64,000 nt of DNA from Acidovorax sp. (GTDB taxonomy: Bacteria > Pseudomonadota > Gammaproteobacteria > Burkholderiales > Burkholderiaceae_C): NCBI RefSeq assembly GCF_021287135.1, contig NZ_JAJTBB010000011.1:16143-80142 (forward strand), given 5' to 3'. Below, one piece after another: positions 1-8,886 of the stretch. The stretch's first letter is position 1; the number at the start of each line of letters is the position of its first letter. Both the position numbers and the translations under genes were made by a program. The notes below the pieces were generated by a model. That model was not told the origin of the DNA. It worked only from the letters and a program-made list of their open reading frames with translations, and ran no database searches.

Positions 1-618
1 GCCGACCAACTGGCCGACGTGGGCATGGAAGCCATCCACCCCAAGGCCGCCAAGCCCATGGAACTGGCGGGCATTCCGATCCGCCTGAAGAACACCTTCG
101 AGCCCGACCACCCCGGCACGCTCATCACCAAGGACTTCGTGGGCGAGCGCGCGCGCGTGGAGATCGTCACGGGCACCGACAAGGTCACGCTGATCGAGAT
201 CCATGACCCCAGCATGGTGGGTACCGTGGGCTTCGATGCCGGCCTGATGAACGTGTTCTGCCAGCACGGCGTGAGCTACATCCTGAAGGCGACCAACGCC
301 AACTCCATCGCCCACCTGGTGTGGGACAACCAGGTCACGCCCGCCCTCGTGGCCGAACTGCAGGAGGCCTACCAGGTCGTGACGATCAAGCCCAGCGCCA
401 TCGTGTGCGCCATCGGCTCCAACATCAGCATTCCCGGCGTTCTGGCCAAGGCGGCACAGGCGCTGGCCGACGCCGAGGTCAACGTGAACTGCGTGTCGCA
501 AACCCTGCGCCAGGTGAACATGCAGTTCGTGATCGAACGCGAGGACTACAAGACCGCGATCAAGGCGCTGAACCTGGCGCTGTGCGTCAACTCGGGCGCA
601 CCCGTTCCGCGCGCTTGA
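1..618 (+). CDS. Aspartate kinase, C-terminal part (5' end outside window)
   Basis: Aspartate kinase phosphorylates L-aspartate with ATP at the head of the lysine/threonine/methionine pathway. The frame is open from base 1, so the catalytic N-terminal domain lies upstream of the window. The visible 205 residues open with the linker motif AIHPKAA and NTFEPDHPGTLI, typical of the end of the kinase domain, followed by two ACT-type regulatory segments (VGTVGFDAGLMNVF; AIVCAIGSNISIPGVLAKA and VNMQFVIEREDYKTAIKALN). From memory the tail resembles the Ask_Ect subgroup more than ordinary LysC, so a specialised aspartokinase is possible. Ends in TGA just before a strong terminator, so it is the last gene of its transcript. 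Confidence 0.88.
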   Translation, partial: ADQLADVGMEAIHPKAAKPMELAGIPIRLKNTFEPDHPGTLITKDFVGERARVEIVTGTDKVTLIEIHDPSMVGTVGFDAGLMNVFCQHGVSYILKATNANSIAHLVWDNQVTPALVAELQEAYQVVTIKPSAIVCAIGSNISIPGVLAKAAQALADAEVNVNCVSQTLRQVNMQFVIEREDYKTAIKALNLALCVNSGAPVPRA

Positions 619-639
619 TACGCGCTCTGCCGTGGCTTG

Positions 640-666
640 AAGCCCGCCTTTGTGCGGGCTTTTTTG
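640..666 (+). terminator. Rho-independent terminator after aspartate kinase
   Basis: An 8-bp perfect stem (AAGCCCGC / GCGGGCTT) with a six-base loop runs straight into a T tract, 22 bases after the aspartate kinase stop codon. The following 230 bases up to the next start show no other clear signal. Confidence 0.9.
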
Positions 667-900
667 CGTGTTCGGGCCGTGGGTTCGAGGCCCCGAGCCT
701 GCCCCTCAGCCCTTTGGCGCCTGTTGGTGTCAGGCGGGTCCGCCTCCAGGGGCGGGCGGCCAAAGACCGCGCCAGACGGCGTCCTCTGGGCGTCATTCCT
801 GCGGCAAGGGTGTTTCCGCCAAAGGGATGAGCCGAACTATCATGGTCCCTCTGCAACCCGATGGTCGGCCTGCGCTGACAACATCTACTGACGCGACCCC

Positions 901-2976
901 ATGCTGAAATTCGACCTTCATCTCCCATTCGCGCGGCACGCCGCGGCCCTGACGGCGGCCTTGCTCCTGCAGGCTTGCGGCGGTTCGGGCAGCGGCACCG
1001 ATACCGGAACCCCGCCACTCTCGGGCGCTGGAAAAATGGCCTTGCTGGCGGGCGATGTCAGCGGTCTGGGCAACTTGGACGGACCCCGTGGCACGGCTAC
1101 GTTCAACGGCGTCCAGAGCCTTGCCATGGACCCGGCAGGCAGCCTGCTGGTGGCCGAACGCGGCAACCATGCGCTGCGCAGGATCACGCCCGAGGGCAGC
1201 GTCAGCACCGTGGCGGGAGGCGACATGGCCAGTGCCTTCGCGGATGGCCCAGGCGCTGCGGGCAAGTTTCTGGATCCCCAGTTTGTCGCAGTCGACGGTG
1301 GTGGCAACGCGTATGTCTCAGATAACGGGGAAACCATCCGCAAGGTCACGCCCGCAGGGGTGGTGAGCACGCTGGCCAATGTCTCGGCGGACGTCGGGTG
1401 TCCCGCAACATGCACCAACTACAAGCCCTTGACCGTGGATGCTGCGGGCACCGTCTACTTCATTGCCAACAACACGTTGCGCAAATTGGGGACTGACGGG
1501 CAGGCAGTGACCGTCGTAGCCTCCATCAGTTCCCAAGGGATCGCTACGCCGGCTTTCTCGTTTGTCTATTTGCCTTCCAGCCTGGTCGCAGACAGCAAAG
1601 GCAACATATTTATTGCTGACCGCAACCAGCCGATGATCCGCAAGGTGACGCCCACGGGCGAGATGTCCGTGTTCGCAGGCAATGGCACGGCCGGCGTTGC
1701 CATCGATGGTCAGGGCACGGATGCGCGCTTCGCAGAGCTTCAGGCCATCGTGCGCGACGGTTCGGACAATTTGTATGTACTGGAAGGCAACGGTGCCTTG
1801 CGCAAGATCACGCCCACGGGCCTGGTCTCCACTGTGCGCCCGCCCACGCAAAATGGGGCTTCTGGCTGGTCTTACAGCCCGACAGGGTTTGCGCGGGATG
1901 CCGCAGGCAGCTACTTCTTGTCTGCGTTGGGGAGCAGTCAGAACGCTCCGGTGTTGGGCAGCCCTGCGATCTTGAAAATTGACGCCCAGGGGGCCGAAAG
2001 CGCCTACGCTGGCTCACGAGGTTTGGTGGGTGATGCCGATGGCGAGGGCAGTGCGGCGCGGTTTTCTGATCCGCGCAGCCCGGCGGTCGACCCGAGCGGC
2101 AACGTGTTGGTGCTCGACCGTTTCACCGAGGCCAACTCCCAGTTGCCAGATCACCTGGCAGAGTCCTTCTATTTGCGCCGCATCACTCCTGCTGGCCGCA
2201 CGACCACCTTGGTGCGCATGCCCGACGACAGGGATGGCATGACAGGAACCGCGGTAGACAAGCAGGGCAACACCTACGTCGGTGGTGGCAGGCGCATCCG
2301 TGTCGTGGCTCCCGATGGCGGCGTCAAGGTCTTTTTTGAAGGGGGCGAGAGCCTTCCCGATGGGTTGAAAGTGCTGGCGCTGGACGGCGCGGGCTCTGTC
2401 TATGTGGCCGCCGGCTTCGTGGAGCCAATGGCAGGCTCACCCATCTACATTCCCGTCCGGCAGTACAGCGCTATCTACAAAATCGCTGTGAACGGAGCCG
2501 TTCAGTTGCTTGCGGGCCAGGCCAGCGTGCGGGGCCATGCGGATGGTGCGGGCAGTTCAGCGCAGTTCTCCTCGATTGGGGGCGGTACCCTGGATTCGGC
2601 GGGCAACCTCTACGTTGCAGACAAGGGCAACCATGTGATCCGCAAGATCACTCCAGCCGGCGGGGTCAGTACGCTGGCAGGTCAGCCCGGCGTGACGGGC
2701 CACCGGGATGGGGCGTCAGCGCAAGCGAAGTTCTGGTGGCCTGTGGATGTCAAGGCCGATGCGCAGGACAACCTGTACGTCGCGGATCGCAACAACGCGG
2801 TGGTGCGAAAAATCAACGCCGGCGGGCTGGTGAGCACCGTGGTCGGTACGCCCGGCACCTATGGTTTTCTGCCGGGCGCGTTGCCCGGGGCGATCCCGCC
2901 GCCAGAAGGCGTTGCCGTGAACGGCACCGCCCTGTTCATCACGACACGCAACGGCGTGGTGCGGGTCGATCTCTAA
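901..2976 (+). CDS. NHL-repeat lipoprotein
   Basis: A 691-residue exported protein. The N-terminus has a signal peptide ending in a lipobox (ALLLQACGG, Cys about residue 26), so it is probably lipid-anchored. The rest is a string of NHL-type beta-propeller blades with the recurring pattern G(D/N)LYVAD(K/R)(G/N)N..(V/I)RKITP.G.VSTLAG, seen at least eight times (for example around nt 1140-1215, 1270-1380, 1590-1680, 2590-2690, 2760-2850). NHL propellers are usually protein- or ligand-binding scaffolds; no catalytic domain is visible. It stands alone between a terminator and the convergent DeoR gene. Function unknown. No good Shine-Dalgarno precedes the ATG at 901, but the lipobox position fits this start. 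Confidence 0.85.
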   Translation: MLKFDLHLPFARHAAALTAALLLQACGGSGSGTDTGTPPLSGAGKMALLAGDVSGLGNLDGPRGTATFNGVQSLAMDPAGSLLVAERGNHALRRITPEGSVSTVAGGDMASAFADGPGAAGKFLDPQFVAVDGGGNAYVSDNGETIRKVTPAGVVSTLANVSADVGCPATCTNYKPLTVDAAGTVYFIANNTLRKLGTDGQAVTVVASISSQGIATPAFSFVYLPSSLVADSKGNIFIADRNQPMIRKVTPTGEMSVFAGNGTAGVAIDGQGTDARFAELQAIVRDGSDNLYVLEGNGALRKITPTGLVSTVRPPTQNGASGWSYSPTGFARDAAGSYFLSALGSSQNAPVLGSPAILKIDAQGAESAYAGSRGLVGDADGEGSAARFSDPRSPAVDPSGNVLVLDRFTEANSQLPDHLAESFYLRRITPAGRTTTLVRMPDDRDGMTGTAVDKQGNTYVGGGRRIRVVAPDGGVKVFFEGGESLPDGLKVLALDGAGSVYVAAGFVEPMAGSPIYIPVRQYSAIYKIAVNGAVQLLAGQASVRGHADGAGSSAQFSSIGGGTLDSAGNLYVADKGNHVIRKITPAGGVSTLAGQPGVTGHRDGASAQAKFWWPVDVKADAQDNLYVADRNNAVVRKINAGGLVSTVVGTPGTYGFLPGALPGAIPPPEGVAVNGTALFITTRNGVVRVDL

Positions 2977-3042
2977 GAAGGTCTTCAGCTATCTGCCAGC
3001 CGAAGAGGCGGAATCCCGGCGGGGCGCTGCAGGGGCTGGCTG

Positions 3043-3804
3043 TCAGCCCGGTGCCACGCGCACCGGCGCCCCGGCGGCTTCCAGCGCCTTGCGCATGCGC
3101 GGCGGCGTGCCGGCAGGCACCACCAGGCTTGCCAGCGACTGCAAAGGCGCCACGGTAAAGGCGGACGCGGCGCCCAGCTTGTCGGACGAGGCCAGCACCA
3201 CGGTTTCGGCGGCGCGGCGGTGCAGGGCCCGCTTGACGGCGGCTTCCTCGAAATCGCCCGTGGTGAGGCCGGCTTCGGCATGCACGCCGGTCACGCCCAT
3301 CAGGTACAGGTCGGCGCGCAGCTGGGCTGCTGCCTCGACCACGGTGGCGCCCACGTTCACCATCGAATGGCGGAACAGACGGCCGCCCAGCACCAGCACC
3401 TCGATGCCGGTGTGCGCGGCCAGCGCTGCGGCCACCGTGGGGCTGTGCGTGACGACCGTGGCCTGAAGGTGCAGCGGCAAGTGCTGCACCACTTGCAGCG
3501 AGGTGGTGCCGCCGTCCAGGATCACCACCTGGCCGGGCTGCACCAGCGCCGCCCCTGCGCGGCCCAGTGCGCGTTTTTCCTCCGGCGCGAGTTGCTCGCG
3601 CACCTGCAGGTTGCCCGTGGCGGCTGAAGCGGGCAGGGCGCCGCCGTGCACCCGCTGCAGCAGGCCTTCGGCCGCCAGCTCCCGCAGGTCGCGCCGCACG
3701 GTGTCTTCGGAGATACCGAGCTCTTCGCTCAGGGCCTTGGCGACGATCTGGCCGCTCTGGCGCAGGCGTTCCAGGATGAGTTGTTTCCGTTGGGTGGTGA
3801 GCAT
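3043..3804 (-). CDS. DeoR-family transcriptional regulator
   Basis: 253 residues. The N-terminal 55 residues form the DeoR helix-turn-helix (TQRKQLILERLRQSG, then ALSEELGISEDTVRRDLREL and GLLQRVHGGAL). The rest is the DeoR/GlpR sugar-phosphate sensor domain (ILDGGTTSLQVVQHLP, LGGRLFRHSMVNVG, DLYLMGVTGVHAEAGLTTGD, VVLASSDKLG). Family members repress sugar or nucleoside catabolic genes and are released by a phosphorylated sugar. It is divergent from the Nudix gene with a GTGCA-N6-TGCAC palindrome between them, which suggests autoregulation and control of that neighbour. The inducer cannot be read from sequence. Confidence 0.93.
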   Translation of the reverse strand: MLTTQRKQLILERLRQSGQIVAKALSEELGISEDTVRRDLRELAAEGLLQRVHGGALPASAATGNLQVREQLAPEEKRALGRAGAALVQPGQVVILDGGTTSLQVVQHLPLHLQATVVTHSPTVAAALAAHTGIEVLVLGGRLFRHSMVNVGATVVEAAAQLRADLYLMGVTGVHAEAGLTTGDFEEAAVKRALHRRAAETVVLASSDKLGAASAFTVAPLQSLASLVVPAGTPPRMRKALEAAGAPVRVAPG

Positions 3805-3838
3805 GGTGGGGCGTAGGCTTGCATGAAATTACGTGTTT

Positions 3839-3854
3839 GTGCATGATATTGCAC
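3839..3854. promoter_or_regulatory. Palindromic operator candidate between DeoR and Nudix genes
   Basis: Sequence GTGCATGATATTGCAC, with 5-bp arms GTGCA/TGCAC around a six-base AT-rich centre and extra flanking symmetry. A related half, GCATGAAATTACGTG, lies just upstream at 3821-3835. It sits in the only intergenic gap of this divergent pair, so it is a reasonable site for the DeoR protein. No binding data. Confidence 0.5.
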
Positions 3855-3877
3855 GAAACAACGGAGTGCAAACCGAC

Positions 3878-4534
3878 ATGCCCGACGCCCGCTCTCACCT
3901 ACCTTCTTCGCCAGCCCCTGTGGCCAGCCCCCACCGCCCGGTTCCCGCGCCGGTGCCCGTCAGCACGGAGCGGGTGCGGCTGCATGCGGTGCAGACGCTG
4001 TCCGACCACTGGTACACGCTGCGCAAGGTGACCTTCGACCTGCGCCGCCGCGACGGGCAATGGCAGACCTTGTCGCGCGAGGCCTACGACCGGGGCAATG
4101 GCGCGGCGCTGCTGCTGTTCGACCCGCGCCGGCGCACGGTGGTGCTCACGCGCCAGTTCCGGTTGCCGGCGTTTCTCAACGGCTCTTCCGACGGCATGCT
4201 GGTGGAGGCCTGCGCGGGCCTGCTGGACGGCGAAGACCCAGAAACCTGCATCCGGCGCGAGGCCGAGGAGGAGACCGGCTACCGCGTGCGGCAGCCCCGC
4301 AAGGTGTTCGAGGCCTACATGAGCCCGGGCTCGGTCACCGAGAAGCTGCACTTCTTCGTGGCGGAGTACGAGCCGTCCGACCGGGTTCTGGCCGGTGGCG
4401 GCATGCAGGAGGAGGGCGAAGACATCGAGGTCATCGAGATGCCGCTGGACGAAGCGCTCGCGGGCATTGCCAGCGGCAGGATCCAGGACGGCAAGACGGT
4501 CATGCTGCTGCAGCATGTGGCGCTGCAACAGTGA
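3878..4534 (+). CDS. Nudix hydrolase, NudK / ADP-ribose pyrophosphatase-like
   Basis: Nudix hydrolases cleave nucleoside diphosphates linked to another moiety; this one most resembles the GDP-mannose/ADP-ribose pyrophosphatase group. It is 218 residues from the chosen start. The Nudix box lies near residues 114-136: G....E.......REAEEETGY, complete for metal binding. Preceding residues (SDHWYTLRKVTFD, GNGAALLLFDP, VVLTRQFRLP) match the NudK/ADPRase N-terminal domain. I chose ATG 3878, with GGAG about 11 bases upstream; a GTG in frame at 3833 would run through the palindrome. Divergent from the DeoR regulator. Substrate not certain. Confidence 0.85.
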   Translation: MPDARSHLPSSPAPVASPHRPVPAPVPVSTERVRLHAVQTLSDHWYTLRKVTFDLRRRDGQWQTLSREAYDRGNGAALLLFDPRRRTVVLTRQFRLPAFLNGSSDGMLVEACAGLLDGEDPETCIRREAEEETGYRVRQPRKVFEAYMSPGSVTEKLHFFVAEYEPSDRVLAGGGMQEEGEDIEVIEMPLDEALAGIASGRIQDGKTVMLLQHVALQQ

Positions 4535-4598
4535 TTGCTATCATTTGAATAGCTGGTGGCGCTTGATGGACGGGCGTTGGAGGCCGATTTTCATCAAA
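4535..4598 (+). repeat. ATAGCTG...GAGGCC intergenic repeat, copy 1 (degenerate)
   Basis: Degenerate copy: TGCTATCATTTGAATAGCTG, then GGCGCTTGATGGACGGGCGTTGGAGGCC interrupted by mismatches. It starts immediately after the Nudix stop codon. Confidence 0.6.
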
Positions 4599-4629
4599 TG
4601 CCTTCGGTGGCCCCGAAGGGCCGCGGCGA

Positions 4630-4878
4630 TCAGGCCTTCTTGAACAGCCCGTAGATCACCAGCAGCACGATGGCGCCGATGATGGATGCAATCCAGCCCG
4701 CGGGCGTACCGGCGGCGTACCAGCCCATGGCCGTGCCCGCATAGCTGGCCAGCAGGGAGCCGGCGACCCCCAGCACCGTGGTCATGATCCAGCCGAGGCT
4801 GTCGTTGCCCGGCTTCACGGCGCGCGCGATGAGCCCGACGACGAAGCCGACGACGATGGTTCCGAGGATAGACAGCAT
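4630..4878 (-). CDS. GlsB/YeaQ/YmgE-family stress membrane protein
   Basis: A small membrane protein of 82 residues (transglycosylase-associated family, PF04226). Three hydrophobic segments are visible: LGTIVVGFVVGLIARA (about 5-20), GWIMTTVLGVAGSLLASYAG (29-48) and GWIASIIGAIVLLVIYGLF (61-79), with the family's glycine-rich turns. Members are induced by stress, but their biochemical function is unclear. A paralogue lies at 23720-23971. Transcribed toward the Nudix gene; AAGGAATT precedes the start. Confidence 0.92.
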   Translation of the reverse strand: MLSILGTIVVGFVVGLIARAVKPGNDSLGWIMTTVLGVAGSLLASYAGTAMGWYAAGTPAGWIASIIGAIVLLVIYGLFKKA

Positions 4879-4994
4879 GTAATTCCTTCAAGGGGCGTGG
4901 CGGCCCGGAAGTGGGCTCGCTGTTTCTCACTGTACCGGCGTGAAGGGGCCGCCAGGCGCTCGGTGGCTGTTAAAAATCTTTTCCTGGGCGCCTC

Positions 4995-7358
4995 TCAGGG
5001 CCGCACCAGCCGCAACGGCTCCCCGATGCGCTCGCGGGCCACGTCCTGCGGGTGGAAGGGCAGGGCATGCCAGCGCTTGGCCGAGAACTCGCGCATCTGG
5101 TCGTTGGCGTGGGGCGAGGCGGGGTTGGTGGACTGGCCGTAGGTGAGGATGGCCTGGGCCACCGGGCCGTTGGCATCGAAGGTCACGGTCTGCACATAGC
5201 TGGTGCCGTAATCGACCCGCAGGCCCCGGGCATTCAGAGGGGCGGGCTCCTGGCGGCCCAGGTTGTTGAGCACGCCTTCGAACTCCTCGCCGCCGTGCAG
5301 CCCGATGGGTTCCTCGGTGATGTCCGGGCGCTGCACGCTGCCCAGTGTGGCGTCCAGCGCGAAGCCGCTGGCGCGGACGGTCTTGACGGCCCCGTCCAGG
5401 GCGTCCCAGATCTTGGCGGCCGTGGCGGCGTCGGCCAGGTTCAGCCCGGCGGGCGTGGCCACCGGCTGCGCGGGATCGAAGGGCACGCGGTGCACGCCGG
5501 GGATGTTGCGCGCCGTGCGCCAGAACTCGCGGAACACGTGGGCGCCGCGGGCTTCCAGGTTGTTGCGGCGGTCCCAGCCCCGGAGGGCCGCGCAGCCGTC
5601 GCGCGATTCGGCGGTGGGCGCCTTGTCGCAGGCGGCCAGCAGGTCCGGCACGACCACCTGGGCCATGAAGTTGCGGTTCTGGAACAACTGGTCCTGGATG
5701 GCTTGGAGCGTGACCTTGCCGCGGCCCAGCATCTCGGGGATCTCGGCCAGTCCGGCGCGCGTGCGCGGGCGGGTGAGGCTGGCATCGCCCACCAGGGGCG
5801 AGATGCCCTCAAATTTCTGGCCTGGGTGGGTGTAGACAAAGCTGTCGTTGCTGTTGTGCACCCAGTCCGTGCGGAAGGCCACGGGCATGCGGCCGATGGG
5901 GATGAGCCCTGGCACGGGCGAGGCGCTGTCGGCGTGCCAGGCGCAATCGGTGCGCGCGCCGTTGAGCACCACCAGGCCGGCGGCGGAGCGCAGCGCCGCA
6001 GCGGCGGGGCTGGGGGTGCAACGGGCGAGCTGGGCGGCGTCCACATCGGGCACCACGCTCACGTCCGCATACATGGCCTGGCCCTGGCGGTCGGCCGCCA
6101 GCGTATTCACCCAGGGCAGGCCCAGCGTGGCATGCGCCTGGTGCAGGTCCTGCACCGAGTGGGCGCGGCCGAAGGCCAGCACGGCGTCCATCATGCGGGT
6201 GTTGCCTGCGTTGGCGTCGCGCAGGGCGTAGGCCGTCTTGGCGCTCCATGCCAGACCGGCGCGGGGCACGACCACCAGCGGGCCCCAGCGGGTGGACCAC
6301 ACGGTGTGCTCGCGCGCCTGCAACTGGCCGTCGGGGCCGGGGACCTGGGCGCTGACCTTGCGGGCGGTCATCTTCTCGGGGCGGCCGTCCACCAGGTAGG
6401 TGGTCGGGTCGGCGGGGTCCAGGGCCAGTTCGTACAGGGTGAAGCGCTTGCCGGTGGAGACGGTGTGCGACCAGGCCACGTCCTTGTTGAAGCCGATGGA
6501 CACCATCGGGTAGGTGCCGATGCCCACGCCCATCACGTCCATCTGGCCGGGGATCGTCAGGTGCATTTCGTAGAAGCGGTTGGGCCCGCTCCACGGGAAG
6601 TGCGGGTTGCCCAGCAGCATGCCGCTGCCGTTGGCCGTCACCTCCTTGCCGAAGGCCCAGGCGTTGGAGCCCAGCGGCGAGTCCAGCAGGCCGATCTCGC
6701 GCAGGGCCTGGGCTGCCCCGGCCAGGTCCACGGCGGCTGGCGCCTGGGCCGACGGCACGGGCGGCTGTGCGGCCAGCACGCCGTCGGCCAGCGCAGCAAC
6801 GCCGGCCTGCACGGCCAGCACCTCGGCCATGCGGCGGTACTGCACCAGCGTCATGGGCTGGACCCAGGGCTTGCCGCGGCAGGCGTCGGGCAGGGTGGCG
6901 GCGTTATCGGCCAGGTAGCGGTTGTAGCCTGCAACGTAGCCGCGGGCCATGGCCTGGGCCTGTGCACTGGTGGCCGCCCAGCTGCGCGCCAGCGCCGCGT
7001 CGTTCATGTGCGCCGCCATGAACAGGTCGATCTGCTCGTTGGGCAGATAGCGGCGGCCCAGCAGGCCGGTGGTCCGGGCGCCAAACGTGGCGCTGCGCTG
7101 CCCCCGTGCGGTCACGAGCTGGTCGGCGGTCATGCACACGTTGTCCTGGGCGTAGGCGTACGCCACGCCGTAGGCCAGCGATTCAGGGTCTTGCGCGGTG
7201 ATGTGCGGGATCCCGTAGGTGGTGCGCTGGATCGTCACGCTGCGGTCGGTGCCTCCCGCGCCGGGGCTGGTGGCGGCGCAGCCGGCCAGGAGCAGCACGG
7301 CGCAGCAGGCCGCGGCGAGAGGGGTGATGGCGGCTTGGGGGCAGCGAGGGAATGGCAT
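4995..7358 (-). CDS. Penicillin acylase-family lipoprotein (AHL/aculeacin acylase-like)
   Basis: A Ntn hydrolase of about 787 residues that cleaves amide bonds of acylated substrates; the closest remembered groups are PvdQ/QuiP acyl-homoserine-lactone acylases and aculeacin A acylase. The signal peptide ends in a lipobox (LLLAGC, Cys27). The alpha-chain motif RTTYGIPHITAQD is followed by YAYAQDNVCMTADQLVTARG; the autocleavage site is LLDSPLG|SNAW with Ser231 as the new N-terminal nucleophile, then NPHFPW and the beta-chain HTVSTGKRFTLYEL. Start at 7358 has GGAG 10 bases upstream and places the lipobox correctly; a longer in-frame start at 7490 lacks this. Single gene. Substrate (AHL, peptide or antibiotic) undetermined. 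Confidence 0.9.
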   Translation of the reverse strand: MPFPRCPQAAITPLAAACCAVLLLAGCAATSPGAGGTDRSVTIQRTTYGIPHITAQDPESLAYGVAYAYAQDNVCMTADQLVTARGQRSATFGARTTGLLGRRYLPNEQIDLFMAAHMNDAALARSWAATSAQAQAMARGYVAGYNRYLADNAATLPDACRGKPWVQPMTLVQYRRMAEVLAVQAGVAALADGVLAAQPPVPSAQAPAAVDLAGAAQALREIGLLDSPLGSNAWAFGKEVTANGSGMLLGNPHFPWSGPNRFYEMHLTIPGQMDVMGVGIGTYPMVSIGFNKDVAWSHTVSTGKRFTLYELALDPADPTTYLVDGRPEKMTARKVSAQVPGPDGQLQAREHTVWSTRWGPLVVVPRAGLAWSAKTAYALRDANAGNTRMMDAVLAFGRAHSVQDLHQAHATLGLPWVNTLAADRQGQAMYADVSVVPDVDAAQLARCTPSPAAAALRSAAGLVVLNGARTDCAWHADSASPVPGLIPIGRMPVAFRTDWVHNSNDSFVYTHPGQKFEGISPLVGDASLTRPRTRAGLAEIPEMLGRGKVTLQAIQDQLFQNRNFMAQVVVPDLLAACDKAPTAESRDGCAALRGWDRRNNLEARGAHVFREFWRTARNIPGVHRVPFDPAQPVATPAGLNLADAATAAKIWDALDGAVKTVRASGFALDATLGSVQRPDITEEPIGLHGGEEFEGVLNNLGRQEPAPLNARGLRVDYGTSYVQTVTFDANGPVAQAILTYGQSTNPASPHANDQMREFSAKRWHALPFHPQDVARERIGEPLRLVRP

Positions 7359-7694
7359 GGTGTCGTGTCTCCGGTGCAGGGTGTGCTGTTGTGATGGGCG
7401 GCAGCCGCTGGCCGCAGTGGGGCACTGCGGATGGGCGCAGGGCATGCTACTGCCGGGTAACCCGGGGGCGTGGTGGCGATATGGCCACAAGCAGTGGCAA
7501 GATCGCCACCGCGCGTGCCGCGCGGGTTGCTCTCACCCCGCGTGCCCCGTGCGGTGGCACGGGCTGGGGCTGCCGGGCGCAGAGCGCACGCCTGCGTGGC
7601 GTGACCGCGGGGGCCTACCCGCAGCGCTTCAAGCTGCGCACCGCGCTCGGGCAGTGGCTGGTGGAGTATGCGGGCCGGGGGGATAATCAGCGGG
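7359..7694. other. Gap without an intact gene; possible coding debris
   Basis: About 335 bases upstream of the acylase. The first part should hold its promoter. Around 7580-7680 the plus strand reads RGVTAGAYPQRF, which faintly resembles the end of an AraC-type helix-turn-helix, but no start, domain or continuation supports a gene. Confidence 0.3.
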
Positions 7695-7752
7695 TGCTAT
7701 GAAATCCGTAGCTGCTGGCGCAGATTGCGCAAGCGCCAGAGCCCATTTTTGT
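7695..7752 (+). repeat. ATAGCTG repeat, copy 2 (degenerate)
   Basis: TGCTATGAAATCCGTAGCTG, then CTGGCGCAGATTGCGCAAGC and GCCAGAGCCC. The hairpin CTGGCGC / GCGCCAG is intact although the ATAGC box is altered. It lies 33 bases before the methyltransferase start. Confidence 0.65.
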
Positions 7753-7784
7753 TTCAGCCCTTCTTGAACCCCGCTCCACTGCCC

Positions 7785-8738
7785 ATGCAAGCCCTGCTCG
7801 ACGCCATTGCGGCCATGCCCCTGCCCACCGATGCGGTGCGCATCTTCCACGGCCGCGGCGGGCGGCACCCGGGCTGCGAGCAGTGGTCGCTGGACGCCTA
7901 CCCGCCGGTCTTCGTGCTGACCAGCTTTGCACCGGTGACCGAGCCGGAACTGGCCGCCGTGAACGAGGCCCTGCAGGCCCGCTGGGCGCAGATTGCCCCG
8001 GCGGGCGAACCGCTGAACTGGGTGTTCCAGCACCGCGGCGAGGCCTTGCGGGTGGAGGGCCGCAGCGAGACGCGCCTGATGGCCGGCGCCGTGCCCGACC
8101 CGCACACCGTGACCGAGGCCGGGGCCCGCTACCGCGTGCAGGTGCTGCGCGGGCAGAACCACGGCCTTTTTCTCGACATGGCCGAGGGCCGGCGCTGGGT
8201 GCGCGAGCATGTGGCCGCCCGCCGCGGCGACCGCCCGGGGCTGAAGGTGCTGAACCTGTTTGCCTACACCTGTGCGTTCTCGGTGGTGGCGCTTCAGGCG
8301 GGCGCGCGCCAGGTGGTCAACGTGGACATGAGCCACGGGGCCATCGGCACCGGGCAGCAGAACCACCAGCTCAACGGGCTCTCGGCGGGCGCCAGCTTCC
8401 TGGCCCACGACATCTTCAGCAGCTGGGGCAAGATTACGCGCAGCGGGCCCTACGGCCTTGTCATCGTGGACCCGCCCAGCTACCAGAAGGGCAGCTTCGT
8501 GGCCACCAAGGACTACGCCCGCCTCATCCGGCGCCTGCCCGACCTGCTGGCGCCCGGCGGCCATGCGCTGCTGTGCCTGAACGCGCCGGAGCTGGACACC
8601 GCCTTCCTGCAGCAGCAGGTGCGCGAACTGGCGCCCGAACTGGCCTTCGTGGAGCGCGTGGCCAACCCCGCCGTGTTCGCGGACGCGCAGCCGGAGCGGG
8701 CGCTTAAGGTGCTGGTGTACGCCGCGCCGCCGTTGTAA
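7785..8738 (+). CDS. Class I SAM-dependent methyltransferase (RlmI-like)
   Basis: 317 residues. The C-terminal two thirds form a Rossmann methyltransferase: motif I LKVLNLFAYTCAFSVVALQAG, motif II acidic VVNVDMS, and the catalytic-type motif VIVDPPSYQKGSF, as in the RlmI/RlmK rRNA cytosine-5 and guanine methyltransferase group. No PUA domain is visible at the N-terminus, where RlmI has one. Likely target is rRNA, but the substrate is inferred. Start at 7785 follows repeat copy 2; longer in-frame options run through the repeat. Confidence 0.82.
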   Translation: MQALLDAIAAMPLPTDAVRIFHGRGGRHPGCEQWSLDAYPPVFVLTSFAPVTEPELAAVNEALQARWAQIAPAGEPLNWVFQHRGEALRVEGRSETRLMAGAVPDPHTVTEAGARYRVQVLRGQNHGLFLDMAEGRRWVREHVAARRGDRPGLKVLNLFAYTCAFSVVALQAGARQVVNVDMSHGAIGTGQQNHQLNGLSAGASFLAHDIFSSWGKITRSGPYGLVIVDPPSYQKGSFVATKDYARLIRRLPDLLAPGGHALLCLNAPELDTAFLQQQVRELAPELAFVERVANPAVFADAQPERALKVLVYAAPPL

Positions 8739-8886
8739 GGCTGCGGCCCGGCCGGGGTCGGCGCTAAGCCCATTGGCGATTTCGGCTTTGGGTGTTCGCG
8801 GGGCCTTCTGATATTCTTCGCGTCACTTTGACGGGCGCAAGGGGCATCGCGACGGTGGGCGCTCCACCGGTTTCTTTCGGCGGCGT

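Noticed and set aside
5052-7394. 780-residue open frame on the plus strand opposite the acylase
   Set aside because: Low-complexity Gly/Ala/His/Val composition, no domain; an antisense shadow of a GC-rich gene.
7490-7694. AraC-type regulator fragment
   Set aside because: Only a short faint resemblance (TAGAYPQRF); no start, helix-turn-helix or supporting frame.
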